Part shown: piece by piece, positions 6,775 through 14,165 of the stretch | Layout of the letters: each line of letters opens with the position of its first letter | Numbering within the stretch: the stretch's first letter is position 1 | NCBI GenBank assembly: GCA_023430045.1 | Contig: JAEZCF010000099.1 | Coordinates: 1-22,718 of the forward strand | Reading direction: 5' to 3' | DNA from: Pseudomonadota bacterium | Lineage (GTDB): Bacteria > Pseudomonadota > Gammaproteobacteria > Xanthomonadales > Xanthomonadaceae | Length of the DNA stretch: 22,718 nucleotides | Notes under the pieces: generated by a model | The model's input: only the letters and a program-made list of their open reading frames with translations | What the model was told of the DNA's origin: nothing | Database searches by the model: none | Position numbers and translations under genes: made by a program

Positions 6775-8376
6775 ATGCAACGACGCGACTTCCTCCGCAA
6801 TGCCTCCCTGGCCATGGCAGCCCTCGGCCTGCCGGCACTGTCTGCCGCGGCGGGCAAGGGGCGGCAGCTTGGCCTGCGCCGGCTGGGGCAGCCGCAGCCG
6901 TTCGATTTCGCCACATTGAAGGGCCAGGCGCGCGCGTTGGCGGCCGCCCCCTACCAGACCCACAAGCGCACCCTGCCCGGACCGGTGGAGGCGCTGGACT
7001 GGGACCAGTACCAGTCCATCGGCTACCGCCAGGACCACGCGCTGTGGGCGGACCAGCCGGGGAAATTCCAGGCGAAATTCTTCCACCTGGGCCTGTACTT
7101 CCATTCGCCGGTACGGATGTTCGACGTCGTGGACGGCAAGGCGCAGGAACTGGCCTACGATGGCGCGGCGTTCGATTATGGAAAGAGCGGCATCAAGGAT
7201 GGCCAGCTGCCGACGGACCTGGGATTCGCCGGTTTCCGCCTCAACACGCGCGAAGACACCGACCGTGATTTCGCCGCGTTCCTGGGTGCAAGCTACTTCC
7301 GTGCCGTCGGCAAGGAAGGCCAGTACGGCCAGTCCGCGCGCGGGCTGGCGATCGATACCGGGCTGGGGCGGCCGGAGGAATTCCCGGATTTCATCGCCTA
7401 TTACCTGGAACAGCCGTCTGCGGACTCGGACACGCTCATCGTGTATGCGCTGCTGGATTCGCCCAGCGTGGCCGGTGCATGGCGCTTCGCGATCACCAAT
7501 GGCGATGTGCTGCTGATGGACATCGACAGCGCGCTGTATCCGCGCAAGGCCATCGAGCGGCTGGGCATCGCGCCATGCACCAGCATGTACCAGGTGGGCG
7601 AGAACGATCGCCGCATGGGCTGGGACTGGCGCCCGGAAATCCACGATACCGACGGCCTGTCGATGTGGACGGGAAGCGGCGAGTGGATCTGGCGGCCGCT
7701 GTGCAATCCGCGCGAGCTGCGATTCAACATGTTCGTGGACCAGGGGCCACGTGGATTCGGCCTGCTGCAGCGCGACCGCGATTTCGACCATTACCAGGAC
7801 GACGGCGTGTTCTACGAGAAGCGTCCCTGCCTGTGGGTGGAGCCCAAGGGCGAGTGGGGGGAAGGTTCGGTGCAGCTGGTGGAGATTCCCACCGTGGATG
7901 AAACCTTCGACAACATCGTCGCATTCTGGAACCCGGCGCAGAAGCCGCAACCGGGCCAGGAACTGCTGATCGGCTATCGCCTGTACTGGGGGGCTGAACC
8001 GCCGGCGCGCCCACCGCTGGCGCATTGCGTGGCCAGCCGCACCGGCCTGGGCGGTGTCATCGGCAGGAAACGCAGCTATTTCTCATGGCGCTTCGCGGTG
8101 GATTTCGCCGGCGGCGAACTGGCCGGACTGATCGACAAGGGCGAGGTGGAGGCGGTGGTGGAAACCAGCCGTGGCCGGGTGGAGATCGTGTCGGCGCGGC
8201 CTTTGCGCGAGATCGACGGCTATCGCGCGATGTTCGATCTGGTCCCTCCGGACGAGGGCACCCAGCAGATCGACATCCGCCTGTTCCTGCGCAGCGGCGG
8301 CAGGACGCTCACCGAAACCTGGCTGTACCAGTACAGCCCGCCACCGGCCGGCGCCCCGGAACGCACGTTGTACTGA
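6775..8376 (+). CDS. opgD: Periplasmic glucan biosynthesis protein OpgD (MdoD)
   Basis: This acts on osmoregulated periplasmic glucans, the oligosaccharides made when the medium is dilute. The OpgG/OpgD family includes enzymes that hydrolyse beta-1,2-glucan (family GH186) and so shape backbone length. The 533-residue product matches OpgD along its length, with a central beta-sandwich region rich in aromatics (for example MGWDWRPEIHDTDGLSMW). The N terminus MQRRDFLRNASLAMAALGL is a twin-arginine signal, with Arg-Arg at 3-4 and cleavage near residue 25, which favours OpgD over the Sec-exported OpgG. The glucosyltransferase opgH is not in the window. It ends in a large composite hairpin before convergent tdk. 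I did not check catalytic residues against a structure. Confidence 0.93.
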   Translation: MQRRDFLRNASLAMAALGLPALSAAAGKGRQLGLRRLGQPQPFDFATLKGQARALAAAPYQTHKRTLPGPVEALDWDQYQSIGYRQDHALWADQPGKFQAKFFHLGLYFHSPVRMFDVVDGKAQELAYDGAAFDYGKSGIKDGQLPTDLGFAGFRLNTREDTDRDFAAFLGASYFRAVGKEGQYGQSARGLAIDTGLGRPEEFPDFIAYYLEQPSADSDTLIVYALLDSPSVAGAWRFAITNGDVLLMDIDSALYPRKAIERLGIAPCTSMYQVGENDRRMGWDWRPEIHDTDGLSMWTGSGEWIWRPLCNPRELRFNMFVDQGPRGFGLLQRDRDFDHYQDDGVFYEKRPCLWVEPKGEWGEGSVQLVEIPTVDETFDNIVAFWNPAQKPQPGQELLIGYRLYWGAEPPARPPLAHCVASRTGLGGVIGRKRSYFSWRFAVDFAGGELAGLIDKGEVEAVVETSRGRVEIVSARPLREIDGYRAMFDLVPPDEGTQQIDIRLFLRSGGRTLTETWLYQYSPPPAGAPERTLY

Positions 8377-8381
8377 GGCCT

Positions 8382-8440
8382 GCGGCCGCGCCAGCCCGGA
8401 TCAATGCACGCCGCCCAAGGCGTCCCGGGCTACCGGCCGC
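8382..8440. terminator. Composite long hairpin between convergent opgD and tdk
   Basis: Nested inverted repeats: outer stem GCGGCCG / CGGCCGC (8382-8388 with 8434-8440), inner stem AGCCCGG / CCGGGCT (8393-8399 with 8425-8431), and an apical stem ACGCC / GGCGT (8408-8412 with 8419-8423). Together they fill nearly the whole 70-base spacer. There is no T-tract on either side, so it may be a bidirectional, possibly Rho-assisted, terminator or a REP-type element that doubles as one. Confidence 0.5.
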
Positions 8441-8446
8441 GTAGGG

Positions 8447-9067
8447 TCACAGCGGCAGGTTGGACTGCAGTGGCTCGATGCGGCCTTCGCCGCGGGTGAT
8501 CTTCTTGAACTCGGCGCGACTCACCGATACGTAACGCTCGTTGCCGCCGATCTCCACCTGCGGACCATCCTGCACGGCATGGCCCTGCTCATCCACACGC
8601 ACGGTCATCGTGGCCTTCTTGCCGCTGTGGCAGATGGTCTTGATTTCCTGCATCTCGTCGGCCCACGCCAGCAGGTACTGGCTGCCCTCGAACAGTTCGC
8701 CGCGGAAGTCCGTGCGCAGCCCGTAGCACAGCACCGGGATGCGCAGCTGGTCCACCACTTCGCTGAGCTGCCAGACCTGGGCGCGGCTGAGGAACTGCGC
8801 TTCATCCACCAGCACGCAGCCCAGCGGGCCATGCGCGGCAATGTCGTCCGCAACCAGCCGCTGCAGGTCGCTGTCGCGTTCGAAGGCCATGCCGTCGGCC
8901 TTGAGCCCGATCCGTGACGCCACCACGCCGCTGCCGGCGCGGTTGTCCAGCCGGGGCGTGAGGATGGCCACGCGCATGCCGCGCTCACGATAGTTGTGGG
9001 CGCTCTGCAGGAGCGTGGTGGTCTTCCCGGCATTCATCGCCGAGTAGTAGAAATAGAGCTTGGCCAT
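8447..9067 (-). CDS. tdk: Thymidine kinase (type II, TK1-like)
   Basis: It phosphorylates thymidine to dTMP with ATP in the salvage pathway. The 206-residue protein closely follows the E. coli Tdk layout: MAKLYFYYSAMNAGKTT with P-loop at 9-16, VLVDEAQFL with catalytic base Glu89, the VLCYGLRTDFRGELFEGSQYL block split across 112-132, and the substrate lasso ending IGGNERYVSV at about 173-182. The zinc site looks eroded: at the positions where E. coli Tdk has a C-x-C pair and a later C-x2-H, this protein has Cys146-His-Ser148 and Ser183-x2-Glu186. Fold and catalysis should survive. TAGAAT lies six bases upstream of the ATG and there is no Shine-Dalgarno. Confidence 0.96.
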   Translation of the reverse strand: MAKLYFYYSAMNAGKTTTLLQSAHNYRERGMRVAILTPRLDNRAGSGVVASRIGLKADGMAFERDSDLQRLVADDIAAHGPLGCVLVDEAQFLSRAQVWQLSEVVDQLRIPVLCYGLRTDFRGELFEGSQYLLAWADEMQEIKTICHSGKKATMTVRVDEQGHAVQDGPQVEIGGNERYVSVSRAEFKKITRGEGRIEPLQSNLPL

Positions 9068-9073
9068 CGACCG

Positions 9074-9079
9074 ATTCTA
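9074..9079 (-). promoter_or_regulatory. -10 element of tdk, predicted leaderless start
   Basis: On the minus strand TAGAAT is followed by exactly six bases and then the tdk ATG at 9067, the same geometry as mutM and ttcA. It lies in the 28-base gap after the Sel1-type gene, so tdk should be transcribed independently of it. Confidence 0.5.
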
Positions 9080-9095
9080 GCGGTTCGAAGCCGGC

Positions 9096-9806
9096 TCAGT
9101 CGCCGCGCAGTGGCTTGGGCGAGCCGACATCGACGGCGCTGTGGTCGCCGGCCTGCAGCTGTTCGTCCTGCCATTTCCAGTAGACCTCGGGCTGCCAGAG
9201 ACGCTCGGCGTAATAGACCTCCGGTACGACCTTCACCATCTGGCCGTTGAAGCGCACCTGCATGGCGGTCATCGCGCCCAGCGCGCCGGTGCGGCTGCCG
9301 GTCATCTCGCCCCTGTTGCGGCGCATTTCCCGGTCCTGGCGGGGCTTGGCCACCGGGTCGCCATATTCGGCGTAGATCCTCCTTCCTTCACGGACCGCGC
9401 GCTCGCGTTCCTCTTCATCCAGTGCTGCCCAGTATTGTTCGCGACGCACCAGGAGCCAGTGCGTACCGCGTTCGGCGGCCAGGTCCATCCAGGCATAGCC
9501 CTGCGCGCGATCGGCCGGGCCACCCCTGCCGTTCCACAGCAGCTCGGCCATCAGCGCCTGCGACAGCTTGTCGGCGTACCGGGCGCCGAGCTGGAAATAC
9601 CGGCGGGCATCTTCCGGACGGTTGCGCTCCACCGCTTCCAGGCCGAGCTGGCGATAGCGCAGGTCAGGGTGCGCCTTGAGGTAGGCGGGCGAACTGACCA
9701 CCGCGTGCTCCTGCAACGACAGAGGGGCATCTTCGGCCATCGACGGCGTGACAGCCGCCAGCACCAGGGCCAGCAGGACGGTAGAGCGCGTAATCGGCAG
9801 GTTCAT
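9096..9806 (-). CDS. Exported Sel1-like repeat protein
   Basis: A 236-residue secreted protein of unknown function. Residues 1-24 form a signal peptide (hydrophobic core LLALVLAAV, cleavage after SMA). Residues about 47-114 contain at least one clear Sel1-like repeat: ALMAELLWNGRG, Pro-Ala-Asp, then AYAWMDLAAERG-like spacing, with a weaker preceding copy. Sel1 repeats are alpha-helical TPR-like units that usually bind partner proteins. The C-terminal half, rich in Trp, Tyr and charged residues, is not recognised. The ATG at 9806 was chosen because a near-perfect Shine-Dalgarno precedes it and it opens the signal peptide; the frame runs further upstream without support. It is divergent from rep and 28 bases before tdk on the same strand. 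Confidence 0.8.
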   Translation of the reverse strand: MNLPITRSTVLLALVLAAVTPSMAEDAPLSLQEHAVVSSPAYLKAHPDLRYRQLGLEAVERNRPEDARRYFQLGARYADKLSQALMAELLWNGRGGPADRAQGYAWMDLAAERGTHWLLVRREQYWAALDEEERERAVREGRRIYAEYGDPVAKPRQDREMRRNRGEMTGSRTGALGAMTAMQVRFNGQMVKVVPEVYYAERLWQPEVYWKWQDEQLQAGDHSAVDVGSPKPLRGD

Positions 9807-9810
9807 CGGG

Positions 9811-9819
9811 TCACCTCCT
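9811..9819 (-). promoter_or_regulatory. Strong Shine-Dalgarno of the Sel1-like gene
   Basis: AGGAGGTGA on the minus strand lies four bases before the ATG at 9806. It is nearly a full anti-16S match and the strongest site in the window, in contrast to the neighbouring leaderless-looking genes tdk and rep. Confidence 0.8.
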
Positions 9820-9869
9820 GTGTTCTGTGGCGAGGATGCCATCATTCCGGTGCGACCGGCACCCATGCC

Positions 9870-9899
9870 CTGTCACGGGCCGGGAGCGGCCGTTACAAT
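9870..9899 (+). promoter_or_regulatory. rep promoter, short or absent leader
   Basis: CTGTCA (9870-9875, four of six matches to the -35 consensus) and TACAAT (9894-9899, five of six to the -10) are separated by 18 bases. The -10 ends nine bases before the rep ATG at 9909, so the mRNA leader would be zero to three bases. No Shine-Dalgarno precedes rep. Confidence 0.5.
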
Positions 9900-9908
9900 C
9901 GCCCGCTC

Positions 9909-11885
9909 ATGCATGGTCTCAACCCCCCCCAACGCGCTGCGGTGCTTCACGTCGAAGGCCCCCTGCTGGTGCTGGCCGGCGCCGGCAGTGGCAAGACGCG
10001 GGTGATCGTGGAGAAGATCGCCCATCTGATCGGCTGCGGGCGCTATCCCGCGCGCCGTATCGCGGCGATCACCTTCACCAACAAGTCCGCCAAGGAGATG
10101 CGCGAGCGCGTGGCCCGGCGGCTGCGCGACCAGGATGCCGATGACGTCACCATCTGCACCTTCCACGCGCTCGGCCTGAAATTCCTGCAGATCGAGCACG
10201 CTGCGGTGGGACTGAAGCGCGGCTTCTCCATCTTCGATTCCGACGACAGCAACGCGCAGATCAAGGATCTGATGCATGGCGCCCGGCCGGATGACATCGA
10301 CGATGTCAGAAACCTGATTTCGCGTGCGAAGAACGCCGGCCTGTCGCCGGAGCAGGCCATGCACGCTGCGCGGAGCAACCGCGAGAAGGAGGCGGCCGGT
10401 GTCTACGAACGCTACCAGCTGCGCCTGACCGCCTTCAATGCCGTGGATTTCGATGACCTGATCCGGCTGCCGGTACAGGTACTGGAAGAAAATCCGGATA
10501 TCGCCGTGGCCTGGCGCGAGCGAATCGGCTACCTGCTGGTGGATGAGTGCCAGGATACCAACGACGCCCAGTACCGGCTGCTCAGGCAGCTGGCCGGCGA
10601 GCGCGGAAACTTCACCTGCGTGGGCGACGACGACCAGTCCATCTATGCATGGCGCGGCGCCAATCCGGAAAACCTGCAGCAGATGGCGCGCGACTATCCT
10701 GCGTTGCAGATCATCAAGCTGGAGCAGAACTACCGCTGTTCCAACCGGGTGCTGCGCGCGGCCAATGCACTGATCGCCAACAACCCGCACGAGCACCTGA
10801 AAAAGTTGTGGAGCGACCAGGCCGATGGCGAGCGCATCCGCGTGTGGGAGTGCCGCAACAGCGAACACGAGGCAGAGAAGGTCGCCGCCGAGATCGCCTT
10901 CATCGCGCAGTCGCGCAGGGTGCCTTGGGGCGATTTCTGCATCCTGTTCCGCGGCAATTTCCAGTCGCGTCCGCTGGAGAAGGCGCTGCAGCTGGCGCAG
11001 GTCCCGTACCACCTGTCCGGTGGCACCGTCTTCCTGGAACGCCAGGAAGTGAAGGACACCCTGGCCTGGCTGCGCCTGCTGGTGAACCCGGACGACGATA
11101 CGGCGTTCATGCGCGCGGTGCAGGCGCCGCGGCGCGACGTCGGTGCCGGCACGCTGGCCAGACTGGCCGAGCTGGCTTCGGAAAAGGGCATGCCGATGGC
11201 ACAGGCGGCCGAAGCCATCGGTGCCCTGCAGCAGCTGCCGCCCCGCGCGGCCAACAGCCTGGCGCGCTTCACCGACATCCTGCGCGACCTGCGTGCGCAG
11301 ACCCGCGAGATTTCCTCAGGCGACATGATCCGCCGGGTGGCGAAGGAATCCGGGCTGCTCAGTGAACTGCGCCAGCAGGCCAAGGAAGAGGCCACCTACC
11401 AGCGGCGTGCCAACAACATCGAAGAGCTTGCGCAGTGGTTCGAAGGCGGCCCACGCGGTGCCACGGCCGCCGACCTGGCCGGCCAGCTGGCCCTGCTGTC
11501 ACGCAACGACAAGGACGACGGGGGCAACCAGGTGCGCATGATGACCCTGCATGCATCCAAGGGACTGGAGTTCCCCTATGTGTTCATCGTGGGCTGCGAG
11601 GACGGCGTGCTGCCGCACCAGGTCAGCCTGGACGAAGGCAACCTGCAGGAAGAACGCCGCCTGCTGTACGTGGGAATCACCCGCGCCAAGGTGCAGCTGT
11701 GGATGAGCTACAGCAAGCTGACGCGGAAATTCGGCGAGCACATCCGGCTCAAGCCCAGCCGGTTCTTCGAAGAGATTCCCGTCGAGGAGATCCAGCGCGA
11801 CGGCGCCGATCCCGTCGCCGATGCCGCGCGCAAGAAAGAGCGGGCCACCGCAGGACTGGCGGCCATCCAGGCATTGTTCGATTGA
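9909..11885 (+). CDS. rep: ATP-dependent DNA helicase Rep (UvrD/Rep superfamily 1A)
   Basis: A 3'-5' helicase that removes protein roadblocks ahead of replication forks and helps restart. All superfamily 1 motifs are present in order in 658 residues: Q-motif LNPPQ, Walker A AGAGSGKT (23-30), Ia TFTNKSAKEM, Ib TFHALGL, II VDECQDTN, III GDDDQSIYAWRGA, IV LEQNYRCS, V TLHASKGLEF and VI RRLLYVGITRA. The length fits Rep (about 670) better than UvrD (about 720), and the N-terminal MHGLNPPQRAAV matches Rep. The open frame continues upstream to about 9141, but that part is antisense to the Sel1 gene and has no helicase sequence. An eight-C homopolymer lies at codons 5-8. Confidence 0.97.
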   Translation: MHGLNPPQRAAVLHVEGPLLVLAGAGSGKTRVIVEKIAHLIGCGRYPARRIAAITFTNKSAKEMRERVARRLRDQDADDVTICTFHALGLKFLQIEHAAVGLKRGFSIFDSDDSNAQIKDLMHGARPDDIDDVRNLISRAKNAGLSPEQAMHAARSNREKEAAGVYERYQLRLTAFNAVDFDDLIRLPVQVLEENPDIAVAWRERIGYLLVDECQDTNDAQYRLLRQLAGERGNFTCVGDDDQSIYAWRGANPENLQQMARDYPALQIIKLEQNYRCSNRVLRAANALIANNPHEHLKKLWSDQADGERIRVWECRNSEHEAEKVAAEIAFIAQSRRVPWGDFCILFRGNFQSRPLEKALQLAQVPYHLSGGTVFLERQEVKDTLAWLRLLVNPDDDTAFMRAVQAPRRDVGAGTLARLAELASEKGMPMAQAAEAIGALQQLPPRAANSLARFTDILRDLRAQTREISSGDMIRRVAKESGLLSELRQQAKEEATYQRRANNIEELAQWFEGGPRGATAADLAGQLALLSRNDKDDGGNQVRMMTLHASKGLEFPYVFIVGCEDGVLPHQVSLDEGNLQEERRLLYVGITRAKVQLWMSYSKLTRKFGEHIRLKPSRFFEEIPVEEIQRDGADPVADAARKKERATAGLAAIQALFD

Positions 11886-11953
11886 GGGCGGAGCCGGACA
11901 CGCACCGGTCTCACGTTGCACAATCAAGGCGGGTTCCCCCGGGAGTGACGCAC

Positions 11954-12472
11954 GTGCATCGGATTGAAAGCGAACGCCTGCGGTTGCGCCCCATCGATGC
12001 GGATGCGGACGCCGCTCGCATGCTCGCGCTGCTCAACGATCCCGGCTTCCTGCGTTTCATCGGTGACCGCGGCGTGCGCGACGCGGCACAGGCGCGCGAG
12101 TACATCGCCCTTCGCGTGTTGCCCAGCTATGCGGTTCACGGTTACGGCATGTACGCGGTAGAACGCAGGAGCGACGGCGCGTGGCTGGGCAATGCCGGGC
12201 TGGTGCGCCGCGACGGACTGCCGGGACCGGACATCGGCTACGCGCTGCTGTCGGCGCATGCCGGGCAGGGCTATGGCCGCGAGGCGGCGCGCGCGGTGTT
12301 CGACCATGCCCGCGATGGGCTGGGCATGCACGATCTCTATGGCATCACCGACGCAGACAACAGCGCGTCCGCGGCGATCCTGCGTGGCCTGGGCATGCAG
12401 CCGCGTGGACTGATCCAGCTGCCTGGCAGCGAAGCATGGGTGAGCCTGTTCGCCACGCCGGGAGCAGGCTGA
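11954..12472 (+). CDS. GNAT-family N-acetyltransferase (RimJ/RimL-like)
   Basis: A 172-residue acetyl-CoA-dependent acetyltransferase. It begins with the typical RIESERLRLRPID strand, and the acetyl-CoA pyrophosphate-binding motif GQGYGREA lies at residues 104-111, followed by the usual helix and the AAILRGLGMQP segment. This layout is that of the Acetyltransf_3 group, which acetylates protein N termini or small molecules; the substrate cannot be inferred. The start is chosen as GTG 11954 because GGGAG lies eight bases upstream; the in-frame GTG at 11945 sits on top of that site. It follows rep by 68 bases and may be read with it. It is convergent with yceH, only 15 bases apart. Confidence 0.85.
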   Translation: MHRIESERLRLRPIDADADAARMLALLNDPGFLRFIGDRGVRDAAQAREYIALRVLPSYAVHGYGMYAVERRSDGAWLGNAGLVRRDGLPGPDIGYALLSAHAGQGYGREAARAVFDHARDGLGMHDLYGITDADNSASAAILRGLGMQPRGLIQLPGSEAWVSLFATPGAG

Positions 12473-12487
12473 GGCCAACGGCCGGCG

Positions 12488-13153
12488 TCAGGCGCCGCGT
12501 AACGCCGCCAGCTCGGCCTGAAGCCCGGCAACGGCCGCTTCCAGCTGTGCCACGCGCTCGGCCAGGCCGGCATCCGCACCCGCACCACCGGCCGCCGTGG
12601 CCGACGCTGCCGTTGCGAATGCTGCGGCCAGCGCCTCACCGTCCACTTCACCGCACAGCAGGTGCATGTAGCGGTCTTCGCGCTGGCCGCTGGCACGCGG
12701 CAGGGTCACCACCAGTTCGCGCTGTTGCAGGCGCTCGATGGCATGCCGTGCTTCATCGGCGTCGGCGAAACGATGCAGGCGTTCGCTGCGGCCCAGCAGT
12801 TCGCCCAGCGTCTGGGGCCCGCGCAGCAGCAGCAACGCCAGCAGCACGGTCTGTTGCCGGGTCAGGTCCAGCGCGGACTGCAGGCGGTGTTCATAGCGGT
12901 CCGCGCGCGAGGAAAAGTGCTGGCGGGCCAGGCCCAGCGTTTCCAGATGGCGCAGCGCGTGCTGGACGTCGCCGGCGGCGAGGTTCATCAGGGGGTCGCG
13001 CGCCGTCTTCTGGTTGGCGGCCGACTGCGCTGCGTTGATGGTCAGCGGATAGGTGTCCGGCGTGGTCGCTTCCTTTTCCACCAGGCATCCCAGCAGGCGT
13101 GCCTGCGTTGCGTCCAGCAGCGGGCGGGCAGGGGCATCGGTGGCATCGGTCAT
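12488..13153 (-). CDS. yceH: YceH family protein (UPF0502/DUF480)
   Basis: A 221-residue cytoplasmic protein of the DUF480 family (E. coli YceH has about 215 residues). The N-terminal two thirds carry the family's conserved blocks ARLLGCLVEKEATTPDTYPL, TINAAQSAANQKTARDP and LLLRGPQTLGELLGRSERL, which form tandem winged-helix domains and suggest DNA binding, though no regulator role is proven. An Ala-Gly linker and a C-terminal coiled coil (about 188-220) follow. The start at 13153 is supported by TGGAG six bases upstream; the longer frame from 13189 adds nothing conserved. TATGCT on the minus strand at 13189-13194 could be its -10. It is divergent from the HAD phosphatase. Confidence 0.93.
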   Translation of the reverse strand: MTDATDAPARPLLDATQARLLGCLVEKEATTPDTYPLTINAAQSAANQKTARDPLMNLAAGDVQHALRHLETLGLARQHFSSRADRYEHRLQSALDLTRQQTVLLALLLLRGPQTLGELLGRSERLHRFADADEARHAIERLQQRELVVTLPRASGQREDRYMHLLCGEVDGEALAAAFATAASATAAGGAGADAGLAERVAQLEAAVAGLQAELAALRGA

Positions 13154-13188
13154 GGTGGGCTCCAGACGGCAAAGGCGGGCAGCCTGCA

Positions 13189-13226
13189 AGCATAGCGGCT
13201 GTCGCTGGCAGGTTTGTCGCTAGAAT
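13189..13226. promoter_or_regulatory. Back-to-back -10 elements of yceH and the HAD phosphatase gene
   Basis: TATGCT at 13189-13194 (minus) points to yceH and TAGAAT at 13221-13226 (plus) to the phosphatase. Both leave leaders of about 20-30 bases that contain Shine-Dalgarno sites (TGGAG and AAGGTGA), unlike the leaderless arrangement seen elsewhere. The -35 regions would overlap in the middle, so the two promoters may interfere with each other. Confidence 0.4.
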
Positions 13227-13253
13227 GGCGCGGTTCTGTACAAGGTGAAGCCC

Positions 13254-14165
13254 ATGCGTCGTCGTATCGCCCCCCTGCCGATCTCCCTGCTCGCCGTGGC
13301 ATTGATCGGCGTGTCTGCCTGCAAGCGCGTTGAAACGCCCGCCGAGGCCGCTGCGCCCGCCAGCGCTGCGACACCGGAAACCGCCGCCGCCAGTGGAGAC
13401 GACAACCTGAACGCGGTGCTGTGGGTGCAGCGCGCCGAGGAATACAAGGCCAGCGCGGAGCAGACCTATCGGGCCGCCGCGGACAGGCTGGACAGCGCCC
13501 TGAAGGCACCGAACTGGGATGCGCTGGTGCCGGAGGAGCGTGGAAACGACGCCACGGGGCTGAAGCCTGCCGTGGTGCTGGACCTGGATGAGACCGTGCT
13601 CGACAACTCGCCTTACCAGGCGCGCCTGGTGCGCGATGGCAAGGAGTATGACGAGATGTCGTGGGACCAGTGGGTCGCCGAGAAGAAGGCGCGCCCGGTG
13701 CCGGGGGTGGTCGATTTCGCGCGCGCCGCCAACGAGAAGGGCGTGACCCTGCTCTACATCTCCAACCGCGCGGTCCACCTGAAGGACGCCACGCTGGCCA
13801 ACCTGCGCGCGGTCGGCCTGCCGGTGGCCGATGACAGCGTGTTCCTCGGTCTGGGTACGGTGGTGCCGGGCTGTGAACAGGCCGGCAGCGAAAAGAACTG
13901 CCGCCGCCGCCTGGCCGGCCAGAAGTACCGGGTACTGATGCAGTTCGGCGACCAGATGGGCGATTTCGTCGAAGTCACCGCCAATACCCGTGACGGCCGC
14001 GCAGCGCTGCTGGAGCAGTACCACGACTGGTTCGGCGAACGCTGGTGGATGCTGCCCAATCCGACCTATGGCGGTTGGGAGCCGGCTCAGTTCAACAACG
14101 ATTACAGCCAGTCGCGCCAGGCCCGCCATGATGCCAAGCGGGATGCGCTGGATTACGCACCGTGA
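13254..14165 (+). CDS. HAD-superfamily acid phosphatase, e(P4)-like outer-membrane lipoprotein
   Basis: This is a class B/C-type acid phosphatase resembling the 5'-nucleotidase lipoprotein e(P4) family, which removes phosphate from nucleotides outside the inner membrane. The 303-residue product has a lipobox VSAC (Cys23), an Ala/Pro-rich tether, the DxDxT motif Asp110-Leu-Asp112-Glu-Thr114 within VVLDLDETVLDN, the second motif Ser170-Asn-Arg172, and the acidic motif FGDQMGDF with Asp233 and Asp237. ATG 13254 is preceded by AAGGTGA at a five-base spacing; the GTG at 13245 lies inside that site. Its stop codon overlaps the GTG start of pyrF, so the two are probably translated together. The substrate is not known from sequence. 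Confidence 0.9.
   Translation: MRRRIAPLPISLLAVALIGVSACKRVETPAEAAAPASAATPETAAASGDDNLNAVLWVQRAEEYKASAEQTYRAAADRLDSALKAPNWDALVPEERGNDATGLKPAVVLDLDETVLDNSPYQARLVRDGKEYDEMSWDQWVAEKKARPVPGVVDFARAANEKGVTLLYISNRAVHLKDATLANLRAVGLPVADDSVFLGLGTVVPGCEQAGSEKNCRRRLAGQKYRVLMQFGDQMGDFVEVTANTRDGRAALLEQYHDWFGERWWMLPNPTYGGWEPAQFNNDYSQSRQARHDAKRDALDYAP

Noticed and set aside
5274..7268. 664-residue open frame across the EF-hand gene, mutM and the start of opgD
   Set aside because: It crosses three well-supported genes in another frame and contains only Arg/Pro/Ala-rich shadow sequence.
9141..9908. Upstream extension of the rep frame by 256 codons
   Set aside because: The extension is antisense to the Sel1-like gene and has no helicase sequence; Rep homology begins at ATG 9909 with MHGLNPPQ.
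11435..11953. Upstream extension of the acetyltransferase frame into rep
   Set aside because: It overlaps rep motifs V and VI in another frame and is Arg/Pro-rich; the GNAT fold begins at 11954.
12473..12487. GGCC-AAC-GGCC as a terminator between the acetyltransferase gene and yceH
   Set aside because: The stem is only four base pairs in a 15-base convergent gap and is expected by chance in such GC-rich sequence.
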